A DNA stretch of 50,651 bases, from contig NZ_DATCTO010000011.1 of the NCBI RefSeq assembly GCF_036567905.1, forward strand, positions 1 through 50,651. The letters are read 5' to 3'. This DNA is from Candidatus Binatus sp. GTDB lineage: Bacteria; Desulfobacterota; Binatia; Binatales; Binataceae. Position 1 is the stretch's first letter; each line of letters opens with the position of its first letter. The notes beneath the pieces were generated by a model. It saw nothing but the letters and a program-made list of their open reading frames with translations. It ran no database searches and was not told the origin of the DNA. This document shows positions 1 through 9,420 of this stretch, one piece after another. The position numbers and the translations under genes are program-made.

Positions 1-18
1 GGCTCCCTTTCGGGAGCC
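1..18 (-). terminator. Hairpin downstream of the leftward kelch gene
   Basis: A perfect 7-bp stem (GGCTCCC/GGGAGCC) with a 4-nt loop lies 39 bp past the stop codon of the leftward gene. On the minus strand the loop reads GAAA. Any U-tract would fall outside the window, so calling it an intrinsic terminator is inference. Confidence 0.5.
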
Positions 19-57
19 GGCGTTGCCGGTTGCGTCACTTTGTTTGAATGTCCCCAG

Positions 58-2916
58 CTATGGGAGCACTGCCGAGGCCGGATTATTGGTCGGAGTGGCG
101 CCGCCGGCGAAGCTCGGTCCCAGCGACCAGGTCCTACCCGACTGGCTGTACAGCTCGCTGTAGTAGGTGGTCGCGTTGCTGCCGCATGCGCTGACCAACC
201 CGGCCCCCGCCGTTCCAATCACGAATGAGTTTAGGTTCGGGGGGGACTCGGTGCAGGCGCCGCCAATCGCGATCAAGTCGGTCGCGGTGCCGCCCGTCCC
301 TCCGAGTTCGGCCTGGGCCGCCCCTTCACGCGCCTGAGTGAGCGCGCCGGTCGCGCTGAAGGTGCCTCCCGTTCCCGTGGCCGGATCGTACAGGTCGGTC
401 TCCTTCTGCGCCGTCTGCTTGAGTAAGGTAGTGGCCACGCAGGTCGAAGGGAACGTGCCTGCCTCTACGTCCACGCCGCCGGGCAGGATCACCTCGCCTA
501 CCAGAGAGCCGGTCTCGAACAGGGTCGCGTATCCCGCCCGCTTCACTCCCATGGTGCTGGCCGGCACGCTCCAGGTCTCAGCGACCGGATCGAACACTTC
601 GGCCGTGTTGAGCGTGATCGCAACGATATTTCCCGGCGTGGCGCAGACGGCGCTATTAGCCTCGATCCCGCCAAACGCCACCACCTCGCCGGCCAGCGGG
701 CCGGTAACTACCGACGGATCCAGCGCCACCAGCGCGAACAGCTCGCGCGGGGTGCTCAGCGACCCGGTGGTCTGCGTGAAGGTCTGCGTACTCGGGTTGA
801 AGATGAACGACAGGTTCGACGACTCACCCAGAAACGTCACCAAGTCGCCGCCCGCCACCAGCACCTTGCCGCTGTCGTTGGGGATCAGCGCTGCCTCCTG
901 GTCCACCATGCCGCACTCAAAAGTGTTGGCTGAGGCAACTCCTTTACTCCCAGCCGTGCCCAATCCTGAGAGGGTGCTCGTGTACGCGAAATGCGTGCCG
1001 TCAGGAATGGCGGTTACAGGGAAGCTTGGTCCGTCGAATGCCGCCGGGGTTACGCCGGAAATCGCAACGTTGTCACCAACGATCAGGCCCGGCGGATTCG
1101 CCGTGGTGGTGACGGTTACAGTTGTTCCGCTTTCAGATGCGTTCACAATGTTCCCGGCTTGGGCAGTCCCACCTGTTCCACCGTTCAATGACGTGGCGGC
1201 CTCCGTGTAGGTAAAGGTGTTGCTGGTGGGGATGGCGGTTACGATGAAGTCTCCGTTGTATCCCGTAGCACCGGTACAATTGGAACAAGTTACGCCGGCA
1301 ATTATAACGCCCGCACCAATGGTCAGGCCCGCCGGGTTCGCGCTCGGCATAGTGACGGTTACAATTGTTCCGGCTTCACTGGTCGACGCAATCGGACTCA
1401 GAGTTGCGGGCAGAGAGCAAACCGAAGCAAGCCCGCTGGTGCATGTCGGGGGCGCCGTTCCCGCCGGGCATCCCGGAATCGGCGCGCTTACCGCGGTGAA
1501 GGCGTCGGTGGCCGGGTTGTACAACTCCGCCGTATTGAGCGCGGTCTGAGCCGGATTTCCAGCCGGCACGGTGGTCGCCAGGTACGAGCTGCCGGTCGAG
1601 CCGCCCACGATCAGCACCTGCCCGTCCAGCGCGGTGCCGCTGCCCTCGATCAGGGTTGCGGTCGGCCCCATCCGCGCTGTGGTCATTATGCCGCCGCTGC
1701 CGCTGCCGGCAAACGTGAACAACCCTGTGTTCTCGTTGTACAGCTCCGCGGTATTCAGCGCTGCGCACAGGAAGCCGCTGGTGCCGCTAAACGATGACGC
1801 CGCGCAGGTCTCGCCGCCCACGATCAGGGTCCGCCCGTTAGGCAGCACAACCGATACCGCCGACTCGCGCGGCGTGTTGAGCCCGCTCAGCAGCGTGAAG
1901 CTGTCGGTGGTTGGGTTGTAAAGCTGGGCCGCCGTGCTCGACACCGTCGAGGTCGCCAGATGGATGGGTCCCAGCAGGCCGCCCGAGTCGCCGCCCACCA
2001 GCAGCATGTTGCCCGCCTCGGGTCCAGGTGTCGGCGTTGCCGTCGGCGTTGCGCCGCCGGTCGAAGTCGCCGTCGGCGTAACGGTTGCCGTCGCCGTAAC
2101 GCTTGGCGTCGCCGTAATGGTCGGCGTCACCGTAACGCTTGGCGTCGCCGTCGCCGTAATGCTCGGCGTCGCCGTCGCCGTTGCGACGGTCGCCGTCGGC
2201 GTAATGCTCGGCGTCAGCGTTGGCGTCGCCGTAACGCTCGGCGTCGGCGTCAGCGTAACGCTTGGCGTCAGCGTCGGCGTAAGGCTTGGCGTCGGCGTGA
2301 TCGTCGGCGTCAGCGTCGGCGTTGGCGTCGCCGTCCGCGTCGGCGTTGGCGTCGCCGTAATGGTTGGCGTCTGCGTCGCCGTCGCGGTCGGCGGCGTCGG
2401 CGTCGGCGTGATCGTCGTAGTTACGGTCGGCGTCGGCGTCATAGTTACGGTCGGCGTCGGCGTCGGCCCAACTATTCCAGTTCCTTCAAGCAAATAGCGT
2501 CGGGTGCCGTTTAACGCTGAGCTTTTGACGACCAGCCCATGCTTTAGCTTCACCAGCCCTGCGGTGGTCGGTTGGAATGCGACATCGATCTGACAGCTAC
2601 CGCCCACTGGGATCGAGCTACCGCAGTTCTCATCGGTCTCGATGAACGGCAATCTAACAACGATCTCCTTGATCTTGATCGCCTTCTTACCAGACCGGTT
2701 GATCAGCGTTATGCTCTGCGAGGAACTGGTAGTCCCGACAGTGACATTCCCGAACTCGAGTCCGAAGTTGAGCTTACTGTTGGGGCTGGCTTGGATTTCC
2801 AGCTCGGGCGCGCCATTCGATTGTGCCAACGCCGGCCGCGCAAACGCGGCAATCAGAAACAGCAACGAGAAACTTAAGCACGCGGCGGACCGCGTTAACG
2901 ACTTGTTGAAGCGCAT
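58..2916 (-). CDS. Secreted kelch-repeat protein with N-terminal ASH-like module and Thr-Pro linker
   Basis: The predicted protein has 952 residues. I chose the ATG at 2916 because GGGAGG lies 8 nt upstream and a signal peptide follows at once ([10 protein letters not shown], a hydrophobic run, then ARPALAQ). The frame stays open about 200 nt further upstream, but that stretch has no start signal and holds a promoter. Order of parts: signal peptide (1-31); a beta-sandwich ASH/choice-of-anchor-D-like module (about 40-145, with the GNVTVG and [10 protein letters not shown] patterns); a Thr-Pro linker (about 146-298); then kelch-type blades with VLIVGG and TAELYNPAT motifs. Two related segments of about 75 residues interrupt the kelch blades at about 507-660. 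It is probably exported and surface-exposed. The ligand is unknown. Domain calls rest on motif reading only. Confidence 0.85.
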   Translation of the reverse strand: MRFNKSLTRSAACLSFSLLFLIAAFARPALAQSNGAPELEIQASPNSKLNFGLEFGNVTVGTTSSSQSITLINRSGKKAIKIKEIVVRLPFIETDENCGSSIPVGGSCQIDVAFQPTTAGLVKLKHGLVVKSSALNGTRRYLLEGTGIVGPTPTPTVTMTPTPTVTTTITPTPTPPTATATQTPTITATPTPTRTATPTPTLTPTITPTPSLTPTLTPSVTLTPTPSVTATPTLTPSITPTATVATATATPSITATATPSVTVTPTITATPSVTATATVTPTATSTGGATPTATPTPGPEAGNMLLVGGDSGGLLGPIHLATSTVSSTAAQLYNPTTDSFTLLSGLNTPRESAVSVVLPNGRTLIVGGETCAASSFSGTSGFLCAALNTAELYNENTGLFTFAGSGSGGIMTTARMGPTATLIEGSGTALDGQVLIVGGSTGSSYLATTVPAGNPAQTALNTAELYNPATDAFTAVSAPIPGCPAGTAPPTCTSGLASVCSLPATLSPIASTSEAGTIVTVTMPSANPAGLTIGAGVIIAGVTCSNCTGATGYNGDFIVTAIPTSNTFTYTEAATSLNGGTGGTAQAGNIVNASESGTTVTVTTTANPPGLIVGDNVAISGVTPAAFDGPSFPVTAIPDGTHFAYTSTLSGLGTAGSKGVASANTFECGMVDQEAALIPNDSGKVLVAGGDLVTFLGESSNLSFIFNPSTQTFTQTTGSLSTPRELFALVALDPSVVTGPLAGEVVAFGGIEANSAVCATPGNIVAITLNTAEVFDPVAETWSVPASTMGVKRAGYATLFETGSLVGEVILPGGVDVEAGTFPSTCVATTLLKQTAQKETDLYDPATGTGGTFSATGALTQAREGAAQAELGGTGGTATDLIAIGGACTESPPNLNSFVIGTAGAGLVSACGSNATTYYSELYSQSGRTWSLGPSFAGGATPTNNPASAVLP
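2030..2478. repeat. Low-complexity repeat encoding the Thr-Pro linker
   Basis: About 450 bp are dominated by variants of GTCGGCGT and GTAACGCT in hexamer and nonamer steps. On the minus strand they encode (T/S)(P/A/V)T(P/L/I) repeats. It is a flexible linker between the ASH-like module and the kelch domain. Such tracts are prone to length change by slippage and to assembly error. Confidence 0.8.
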
Positions 2917-2981
2917 CGACAATTCCCTCCCCAAGCAGACAGCATAAAAACGCACTAGCGTCGCCCCAATGAGAACATGCG

Positions 2982-3011
2982 AACCTAGGCCGTATCCCGT
3001 AAATTTGTCAA
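2982..3011 (-). promoter_or_regulatory. Sigma-70-like promoter for the kelch gene
   Basis: On the minus strand a perfect TTGACA (3011-3006) is followed after 18 nt by TAGGTT (2987-2982). Transcription would start near 2975, leaving a leader of about 60 nt before the ATG at 2916. The -35 box is strong and the -10 box is weak (3 of 6). Confidence 0.5.
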
Positions 3012-3326
3012 GCGAAAAACCTCTCGCGACGCTCTGAAGAGAAGGCGAGGTTCTGAAGAGCACAAACCACACGCGCTCTTCGAGCCTCGAATCGCGCAAC
3101 CCTGGGTCAGGATTTGCCAAAAGAAGTGCCGATAAGTTGCTATTTCACGTAGATTGACGCCTTTTGATGAAATAAAGATGACCGCGCTCCTTGACCATCT
3201 GACCACAGTGCGCCTATAAAGCAGGTCCGGGGTTGCGATTAGTTAGCATGGCGCAACGCGTAAGCGAGGCTATTTCGGCGCCGCGCGGTTTGCCGTACAG
3301 ACTGCGGGCGTTGTGACAAAGGAGGT

Positions 3327-3357
3327 TTGACAGAGCGTCGCACACGCTCTCATTTAT
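3327..3357 (+). promoter_or_regulatory. TTGACA promoter candidate with a palindrome in the spacer
   Basis: TTGACA lies at 3327-3332. A perfect 7-bp inverted repeat, AGAGCGT (3332-3338) and ACGCTCT (3344-3350), fills the spacer. A loose AT-rich -10 region (CATTTAT) starts at 3351. The layout would let a dimeric regulator sit between the boxes. The -10 match is poor, so the promoter call is tentative. Confidence 0.35.
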
Positions 3358-3432
3358 GGGGGCGCGCAATTTTGGGGAACGATTGGGGTTCTAAAGTTTT
3401 TCGAACTCACAAGTAATGTCTCGGGAGGATGT

Positions 3433-5016
3433 ATGAAAAGATTTGTTTTGTGTCTAATTGTAGCGGGCGGCCTCGCTTTGATGGCGGCCCCGCAAGCGCG
3501 CGCGGGCGTACCCGGGCCGTGCGGAAAAAGTTATGGCTTCATAATCAACGGAGCGGACCCTAGCGCCGTTGCCGCGGATGGAAGCGCGACCCTGCCCGGA
3601 GCGATCACGCAAGCGGTCGGCGTTGGCAGCATCACTTTCGCCGCCGGCACCGCCACCGGTTGCACCGCAACCGGCGAGATGATCTACAACTCCGGTGACA
3701 TCCAGACCAACCCGATTGGCGAATTTTTCGGGCCCTCCTACTGCTACTCACCCATTTCGGGCTTCCACGGAGCCCCGTGCTTCGACGGCAACGCCAGCGG
3801 CGCCGACATGACGGGCATGACCCTGGCGCCCGTGAGCGGCCCCGGCTCCGACGGGGCATTCATGCTGTCAGGTATTGTGAATTACACCTGGTTTGACACA
3901 ACGGTCGGCGCCGGCGGCGTCCCCTTTGGGTTCTTGGTCCAGGCCGGGCTGGGCAGCACGACTCTGGTTGGAGCAGCCGTCCCGGGCACCCTCGACACCG
4001 CCCTGCCGGGAAATGGCGCTCCGGTTCTGAACATCACGCTGCAGAGGCAATTGACAGTGCCGGTCCCGACCACCTATGGCGCGAGGCCGTATTACGGTGC
4101 GGGGGCCATACAGTGCTTAGCCGTCGGTGCAAATTCGACCGACCTCGTTGCAGCCGGTCAGTCCGCGCCGGTCGGCCTCCTTGGCCAGACAATCACGGGC
4201 GCTCCTGAGAGCGTGCTTGGATCGATAGATATCTGGGCGCCAGGGCAGGCTGGCGGAACTTTGAGCTTCAACGCCAACGACAACTACGTCGTAGCAGGCT
4301 CGGGGAATCAACCAAACAACGCCGACTGCAGCTTCTCGTCGACTCCGGGAGAAGTTCTTCCTTTCTACGGCAATTCGTCGGGTACGCCCGCTTCCGAATT
4401 TGCTGACGGTACCAGCAACTCACTGGCGACCCTCGGCACAACCGGATTGCACTGCGACTCTGCCCTGACTGCGGGTGCGGGGTATTCGACCAGCGGAGTG
4501 CAGTATGGTGGTGGGATAGATGCGCAATCGTATTTAATCACGACCGCTCTGATAAGCGGCGCGACCGGAATCGTACCTGTCGGCGGGATGTCCACCTGCA
4601 ACCTGCTAGCGCAGGGCTTTGCTCCGCCTAAGCTTCTGGTCTCGGTCTTGGCCACTTTGGTCTCGACCAAGAGCGTGGCCAAAGCCGGGTATGTCAACAT
4701 CACCAATGCCAGCCAGGCTGACTGCGACATCAACGTTTCGATGACCGCGGTGAGCGATGCGACCTGCTCGCTCAGCCTGTCGCCTACGAACCCGGTCACT
4801 GGAGATTCTCTGGGCGACCCCAGCAACTACCCTACCGGCACTGATGTCACCAACGTGGCGCAACCAACCTGCACCTGCAGCGGGACCGGCCTACCGGCCG
4901 ACTCGATTACGTCAACCGTGTCGGTTTCGTCCGAGGGTTGCTGGCTGGCAGGAGTTAACACGGCTACTGACAAAGGCGGGACTCCGCTCTCGTACACGGT
5001 CACCTGCAAGAACTAA
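3433..5016 (+). CDS. Secreted protein of unknown function
   Basis: The protein has 527 residues and I do not recognise a family. The ATG follows GGGAGG at short spacing, and the N-terminus is a classical signal peptide (MKRFVLCLIVAGG, hydrophobic core, AQARAG). The mature part is rich in Gly, Ser, Thr and Ala with scattered Cys, the composition of a beta-rich exported protein. Cys pairs cluster in the last 100 residues (QPTCTCSG, EGCWLAG, VTCKN), so disulfides are plausible. No membrane segment, sorting tail or repeat module like that of its neighbours is visible. A strong hairpin follows the stop, so the gene is probably a single transcription unit. Confidence 0.8.
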   Translation: MKRFVLCLIVAGGLALMAAPQARAGVPGPCGKSYGFIINGADPSAVAADGSATLPGAITQAVGVGSITFAAGTATGCTATGEMIYNSGDIQTNPIGEFFGPSYCYSPISGFHGAPCFDGNASGADMTGMTLAPVSGPGSDGAFMLSGIVNYTWFDTTVGAGGVPFGFLVQAGLGSTTLVGAAVPGTLDTALPGNGAPVLNITLQRQLTVPVPTTYGARPYYGAGAIQCLAVGANSTDLVAAGQSAPVGLLGQTITGAPESVLGSIDIWAPGQAGGTLSFNANDNYVVAGSGNQPNNADCSFSSTPGEVLPFYGNSSGTPASEFADGTSNSLATLGTTGLHCDSALTAGAGYSTSGVQYGGGIDAQSYLITTALISGATGIVPVGGMSTCNLLAQGFAPPKLLVSVLATLVSTKSVAKAGYVNITNASQADCDINVSMTAVSDATCSLSLSPTNPVTGDSLGDPSNYPTGTDVTNVAQPTCTCSGTGLPADSITSTVSVSSEGCWLAGVNTATDKGGTPLSYTVTCKN

Positions 5017-5046
5017 GGGCGAGTCGAAACTTATAACTTTGTAACC

Positions 5047-5076
5047 GGACGGCGGGTCAGCAATGGCCCGCCGTCC
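5047..5076 (+). terminator. Strong hairpin after the 3433-5016 gene
   Basis: A perfect 10-bp GC-rich stem (GGACGGCGGG with CCCGCCGTCC) and a 10-nt loop lie 31 bp past the stop codon. The following tail is pyrimidine-rich (CCTTCTTCTTCTTTC) rather than pure T. This fits an intrinsic terminator of moderate strength. Confidence 0.6.
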
Positions 5077-5268
5077 GAATTCCCGCCCCTCCTTCTTCTT
5101 CTTTCTGTCATTCCGAGCAGGGGCAATTTATTGTGTCATTCTAGAGCGGAAGTTGCTGGAGCGAAGAATCCCGGCTCCGAAGCTATTTCCGCGCCGCCGG
5201 TTTTCGCGTAAAGTGCGCGAGCGCGAATGATATCGAAAATTCAACGATTGGAATTGGTAAGGAGAGCA

Positions 5269-6102
5269 ATGGGTATGAAACTCGCACTCACCGCGGCCAC
5301 TGCGCTGGCTTTTGCGATTTGCGCCACCACCGCGTCGGCCGGGGTCGTAATCTCCGAGCAGATGGTCGTCAACAACCAGGGAAGCGAGCAGAAGACTGAG
5401 CAGACCGTGATGGTCCAGGGTCACAAGCAGAAAGTCATCAACGGCGATGAAGAGCAGCTCATTACCGATCTCGACGCCGGATCGATTTACGTCATCACCC
5501 CGAAGACCAACCAGTTCTCTCAGCTCACGATTCCACCCGTCGGAACGCTTGCGATGAAAATGGCGATGGAAGGATCCGGCATCGCATTAAAAAGCACCGG
5601 CGCCACTGATAAAGTGGCCGGATACGCCTGCCAGGATTACGCGGGCTCCCTGATCCTTGTTCACCACGACATCAGTGTCAGCAAATGCGTGGCAAGCGGC
5701 GCGCCTGGCGCAAAGGAGTTCGTCGCGTTCCAACAGGCGCTGGCCGATAAGCTCAGGCCCGCGCACCTGGTGCCCAAGGGCAAAGTCCCGGACGGAATCC
5801 CGGTCTCATCGACCATCACCAGGAAGGTAGCTCTGTTCAAGCCGCCGCCCGGATTTCCCCCCGCGCAGGCGGCCAAAATGAATGAGGCGCTGGCCAAATT
5901 CAAACCGACCATCATCACTACCACGGTTACCAAAATCGAGGTGAAAGACATTCCGGCTGACACATTTGTCGTGCCCGCCGGCTACACCAAGAAGGAAGAG
6001 CTGAAGATGCCGGGGTTTATGTTGGGGAAGCATCCGGCAGCGCCCGCCGCTCCGGCAGCGCCGGCAGCGCCCGCCGCTCCGGCGGTTCCCGCCGCGCATT
6101 GA
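5269..6102 (+). CDS. Secreted DUF4412-like protein with Ala-Pro tail
   Basis: The protein has 277 residues. AAGGAG at 5259-5264 supports a start at 5269 or at the second ATG at 5275; the open frame reaches 5227 but without a signal. A signal peptide (MKLALTAATALAFA...ASAG) comes first. The mature part begins with strand-rich sequence in which the segments ITDLDAGSIYVITPKTNQF and VAGYACQDY recall DUF4412-type periplasmic proteins of unknown role. The similarity is by eye only. The last 25 residues are an Ala-Ala-Pro repeat, a likely extended or wall-spanning tail. It lies between two other exported-protein genes with gaps over 100 bp, so it is probably transcribed alone. Confidence 0.75.
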   Translation: MGMKLALTAATALAFAICATTASAGVVISEQMVVNNQGSEQKTEQTVMVQGHKQKVINGDEEQLITDLDAGSIYVITPKTNQFSQLTIPPVGTLAMKMAMEGSGIALKSTGATDKVAGYACQDYAGSLILVHHDISVSKCVASGAPGAKEFVAFQQALADKLRPAHLVPKGKVPDGIPVSSTITRKVALFKPPPGFPPAQAAKMNEALAKFKPTIITTTVTKIEVKDIPADTFVVPAGYTKKEELKMPGFMLGKHPAAPAAPAAPAAPAAPAVPAAH

Positions 6103-6158
6103 TGCGGCGCGGCTGGCCGGCGCGCTCAACCGCGCGTCTGCGAATGGCGATTGGTTGG

Positions 6159-6194
6159 TAGGAATAGCATAACTATTTGTAGGAATCGCATAAC
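6159..6194. repeat. Direct repeat upstream of the NHL gene
   Basis: Two 15-bp copies (TAGGAATAGCATAAC at 6159 and TAGGAATCGCATAAC at 6180) differ at one base. They are spaced 21 bp start to start, two helical turns, and end 25 bp before the NHL start codon. This is a typical geometry for tandem regulator binding. Confidence 0.5.
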
Positions 6195-6218
6195 CGTGGT
6201 ACCAGCCGGGGGCGAGCG

Positions 6219-9203
6219 ATGAATCGGCAAGTTGGACACGCAGGCAGCCGCTATCGGCGCAGCTTCGGGATTGCGGCCGCGATGTTTGCCGTCGCACTGT
6301 ATGCGGTTATCGTGCTCGCCAGCGGCACTACCTCCGACCGTGTGCTGGGGCAGTTGGATTTCACACACAAGCTGCCCAACCTGGTGGACGGTAAAGGGCT
6401 CAACCTCCCTCAAGCGGTGGCGATCGATTCGAGCGCCACGCCAAATCGAATTTACGTGGCCGATGAAGACAACAACCGGGTGCTGGGCTGGAGAGACGCG
6501 GGCTCGTTCACCAACGGCGCTGCGGCCGACCTGGTGATCGGACAGCCCGATTTCCTCTCCTCTCTGTGCAACGGCAGCAGCGCCGCGGTCAGCGCCCACA
6601 GCCTGTGCTATCCACAGGGAGTCGCGGTGGACCCGTCGGGCAACCTCTACGTGGCGGATGATTACAACAACCGGGTGCTGGAATACGCAAATCCATTTGT
6701 GGCGTGCAGCAACACCTTCCCATGCGTGGGCGGTCCGGCCAACCTGGTCTTTGGCCAGGGCGGAAGCTTCACCTCGGATTTGTGCAATTACGACACCTTC
6801 GATGGTAGTTCCACCGCCATCGACTTGTGCGGTCCGACAGCAGTCGCGGTGGACGCGTCGGCCAACCTCTACGTGGCGGATGGAAGCAACAACCGGGTGC
6901 TGGAGTATAACACCCCGCTGACCACCGACGTCACCGCGGACCTGGTCTTTGGCCAGGGCGGAAGCTTCACCTCGGATTTGTGCAATTACGACACCACCGA
7001 TGGCAGTTCCACCGCCATCGACTTGTGCGGTCCAGCCGCAGTTGCGGTGGACGGATTAGGCAACCTCTACGTGGTGGACAACGTCAACAACCGGGTGCTG
7101 GAGTTCAACACCCCGCTGACCACCGATGTCACGGCGGACATGGTCTTTGGCCAGGGCGGGAGCTTCACCTCGAATAACTGCGATTACGACACCGCCGATG
7201 GCAGCTCCACCGCCCTCGACTTGTGCGGTCCATCAGGAGTCGCGGTGGACGGGTCGGACAATCTGTATGTGGCGGATCAGAGCAACGGCCGGGTGCTGGA
7301 GTACAACACCCCGCTGACCACCGATGTCTCGGCGGACATGGTCTTCGGCCAAGGCGGGGACTTCACGTTGGATGGTGGGTGTAATTACGACAGCGGTCTT
7401 TCCGGCAGCCAGAGCACTGCCGACGACCTGTGCTATCCAGCCGGAGTTGCGGTGGACCCATTGGGCAACCTCTACGTGGCCGATGAGAGCAACAACCGGG
7501 TGCTCGAGTACAACACCCCGCTGACCAGCGGCGCCACTGCCGGCCTGGTGTTAGGTCAGGATGATTTCGCACACAACGTGGCCAACCTGGTGGACGCTCA
7601 GGGGCTGAACTTCCCTGAAGCGGTGGCGATCGACGCCAGCGCGACCCCAAATCGAGTTTACGTGGCCGATGAAGAGAACAACCGGGTGCTGGGCTGGAGG
7701 GACGCGGGCGCGTTCACCAACGGCGCTCCGGCCGACCTCGTGATCGGACAGCTCGACTTCCTCTCCTCTATGTGCAACGGCAGCAGCGCTACGGTCGGCG
7801 CCTACAGCCTGTGCTATCCACAGGGAGTCGCGGTGGACGGCGCGGGCAACCTCTACGTGGCGGATGAAAAGAACAGCCGGGTGCTCGAGTACATGAATCC
7901 GTTTGCGGCCTGCAATAACACCTTCCCGTGCGTGGGCGGTCCGGCCAATGTGGTCTTGGGCCAGGGCGCGAGCTTCACCTCGAATAGTTGCGATTACGAC
8001 ACAGGCGGCAATTGGTACGGCGCCAGCGCCATCGACCTGTGCTATCCGGAGGGAGTCGCGGTGGACGCCGCGGGCAACCTTTACGTGGCGGATGCAAGCA
8101 ACAGCCGGGTGCTGGAATACAACGCCCCGCTGAGCACCGGCGCCACCCCCGCCCGAGTCTTTGGCCAGGGCGCAAGCTTCACCTCCAACGCGTGCAATTT
8201 CGACGGCGGCGACGCTATCGGCGCTCTCAGGCCGTCCTCCGCCAATGACCTCTGCTATCCATCTGGAGTCGGATTGGACGGCGCGGGCAACCTCTACGTG
8301 GCCGATGGAAGCAACAACAACCGGGTGTTGGAGTACAACACTCCGCTCAATGTGAGCAGTGGCGAAAGCGGCGCTGGCGACACCACCGCAGATGCGGTCT
8401 TTGGCCAAGGCGGGAGCTTTAACTCGCATGCGTGCAATTACGACGGCACCGGCTTTCCCAAGCCCTCCACCGCCAACGACTTGTGCGATCCAACCGCAGT
8501 CGCGGTGGACGCGTCGGGCAACCTCTACGTGGCCGATGAAAGCAACAAGCGGGTGCTGGAGTACAACACTCCGCTGACCACCGGCACGACCGCCAACAGG
8601 GTCTTTGGCGCCTGCGGCAGTTTCACGTCGTCTGCATGCACTGGGCTCAGCGCCAACAGCCTGAGCGACCCAACAGGAGTCGCAGTGGACCCGTCGGGCA
8701 ACCTCTATGTGGCGGATTTCGCCAACAGCCGGGTGCTGGAGTACCACCAGCCGCTGGCGCCTCCCACGCCGACCATTACCGCGACCCCGACGCCAACTCA
8801 GACAGCTACCGCCACGGCCACGGCCACTCCGACCGCCACACCGACCCCGGTGCCTGCGTCATTAAAGGTATCGCCCAAGACCCTGCACTTCCCGACCTCC
8901 CAGATCGGCAGCACCAGCAAGCCGGGCAAGGTGAAGCTCTTCAATCCGCGCAACAAAAAACAGGACTCGCCGATCCTCATCGAGAGCGCGGTGGCGACCC
9001 CGCCATTCAGCATCGATACTGCGCTCAGCACCTGTCAGATCGGGATGGAGCTGGCGCCCAAGAGCGCCTGCTACTTCTTCCTGACCTACACTGCCGGCGC
9101 GCTGGGCACGCGAACCGGGACCTTTACCATAACCGACGACTCGCAGACCGCCGCTCACGCGATCGTCAACCTAAGCGGCAAGGCAAAGCCGCCGAAGCAA
9201 TGA
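6219..9203 (+). CDS. Secreted NHL-repeat protein with C-terminal ASH-like module
   Basis: The protein has 994 residues. The ATG follows a G-rich ribosome-binding region (GGGGGCGAGCG). A Sec signal or anchor (SFGIAAAMFAVALYAVIVLASG) spans about 15-36. Twelve NHL-type units follow, each carrying GVAVD...GNLYVAD.(S/N)NRVLEY. The first and seventh have a variant (PNRIYVADEDNNRVLGW), which marks a duplicated six-unit block. A short Thr-Pro linker (about 846-882) leads to an ASH-like beta-sandwich (LKVSPKTLHF...CYFFLTYTAG...NLSGKA). NHL repeats form beta-propellers, so two six-bladed propellers or one long array are possible. The role is probably surface binding or scaffolding. No catalytic motif is visible. 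Confidence 0.85.
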   Translation: MNRQVGHAGSRYRRSFGIAAAMFAVALYAVIVLASGTTSDRVLGQLDFTHKLPNLVDGKGLNLPQAVAIDSSATPNRIYVADEDNNRVLGWRDAGSFTNGAAADLVIGQPDFLSSLCNGSSAAVSAHSLCYPQGVAVDPSGNLYVADDYNNRVLEYANPFVACSNTFPCVGGPANLVFGQGGSFTSDLCNYDTFDGSSTAIDLCGPTAVAVDASANLYVADGSNNRVLEYNTPLTTDVTADLVFGQGGSFTSDLCNYDTTDGSSTAIDLCGPAAVAVDGLGNLYVVDNVNNRVLEFNTPLTTDVTADMVFGQGGSFTSNNCDYDTADGSSTALDLCGPSGVAVDGSDNLYVADQSNGRVLEYNTPLTTDVSADMVFGQGGDFTLDGGCNYDSGLSGSQSTADDLCYPAGVAVDPLGNLYVADESNNRVLEYNTPLTSGATAGLVLGQDDFAHNVANLVDAQGLNFPEAVAIDASATPNRVYVADEENNRVLGWRDAGAFTNGAPADLVIGQLDFLSSMCNGSSATVGAYSLCYPQGVAVDGAGNLYVADEKNSRVLEYMNPFAACNNTFPCVGGPANVVLGQGASFTSNSCDYDTGGNWYGASAIDLCYPEGVAVDAAGNLYVADASNSRVLEYNAPLSTGATPARVFGQGASFTSNACNFDGGDAIGALRPSSANDLCYPSGVGLDGAGNLYVADGSNNNRVLEYNTPLNVSSGESGAGDTTADAVFGQGGSFNSHACNYDGTGFPKPSTANDLCDPTAVAVDASGNLYVADESNKRVLEYNTPLTTGTTANRVFGACGSFTSSACTGLSANSLSDPTGVAVDPSGNLYVADFANSRVLEYHQPLAPPTPTITATPTPTQTATATATATPTATPTPVPASLKVSPKTLHFPTSQIGSTSKPGKVKLFNPRNKKQDSPILIESAVATPPFSIDTALSTCQIGMELAPKSACYFFLTYTAGALGTRTGTFTITDDSQTAAHAIVNLSGKAKPPKQ
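6339..8750. repeat. 1206-bp tandem duplication inside the NHL gene
   Basis: The block starting near 6339 recurs near 7545. For example CTGGTGGACG lies at 6381 and again at 7587, an offset of exactly 1206 bp (402 codons). Inside the first block a finer period of 198 bp is seen (GGCCAGGG at 6753, 6951 and 7149). Divergence between copies is visible but modest. Confidence 0.8.
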
Positions 9204-9309
9204 ACGATTCCCCTTAAACTCTCTCGAATTCGAATCGACGACGCGCGAGCGCGGTATGCTCGCTAATATCGGAAGGCGTCACGATTAGCAGATTTGACCG
9301 CCTTTTGCC

Positions 9310-9338
9310 TTGACCACTACGGCTCAATGAGCTATTTT
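9310..9338 (+). promoter_or_regulatory. Sigma-70-like promoter for the EPS operon
   Basis: TTGACC (9310-9315) and TATTTT (9333-9338) are separated by 17 nt. They lie about 80 bp before the first EPS gene, in the only substantial gap upstream of the cluster. Matches are 5 of 6 and 4 of 6. Confidence 0.4.
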
Positions 9339-9420
9339 TCGCGTCTATTTCGCTCTGAGCGCCGCAAATTCGACTGTACGTGACTCGGATTCGAGCGTCA
9401 GGATTTACCACGCTCGTTGA

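Larger units (their letters stand above)
2917..3432. other. Divergent intergenic region with promoter signals for both neighbours
   Basis: This 516-bp region separates two divergent genes for secreted proteins. It holds a leftward TTGACA promoter candidate and a rightward TTGACA with a palindrome in its spacer, both listed separately. The stretch 3240-3310 is GC-rich and could fold, but I could not match it to a known riboswitch. I see no gene in it. Confidence 0.6.

Noticed and set aside
3240..3310. Possible c-di-GMP-I riboswitch upstream of the 3433 gene
   Set aside because: The GCGTAAGCGAGGC and GGTTTGCCG pieces are suggestive, but the conserved ACGCAAAGC core and the paired helices could not be laid out.
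7551..8747. Open frame of about 400 codons on the minus strand opposite the NHL gene
   Set aside because: It mirrors the repeated codons of the NHL units, has no ribosome site, and its translation shows only the antisense of the repeat. The plus-strand reading has clear domains.
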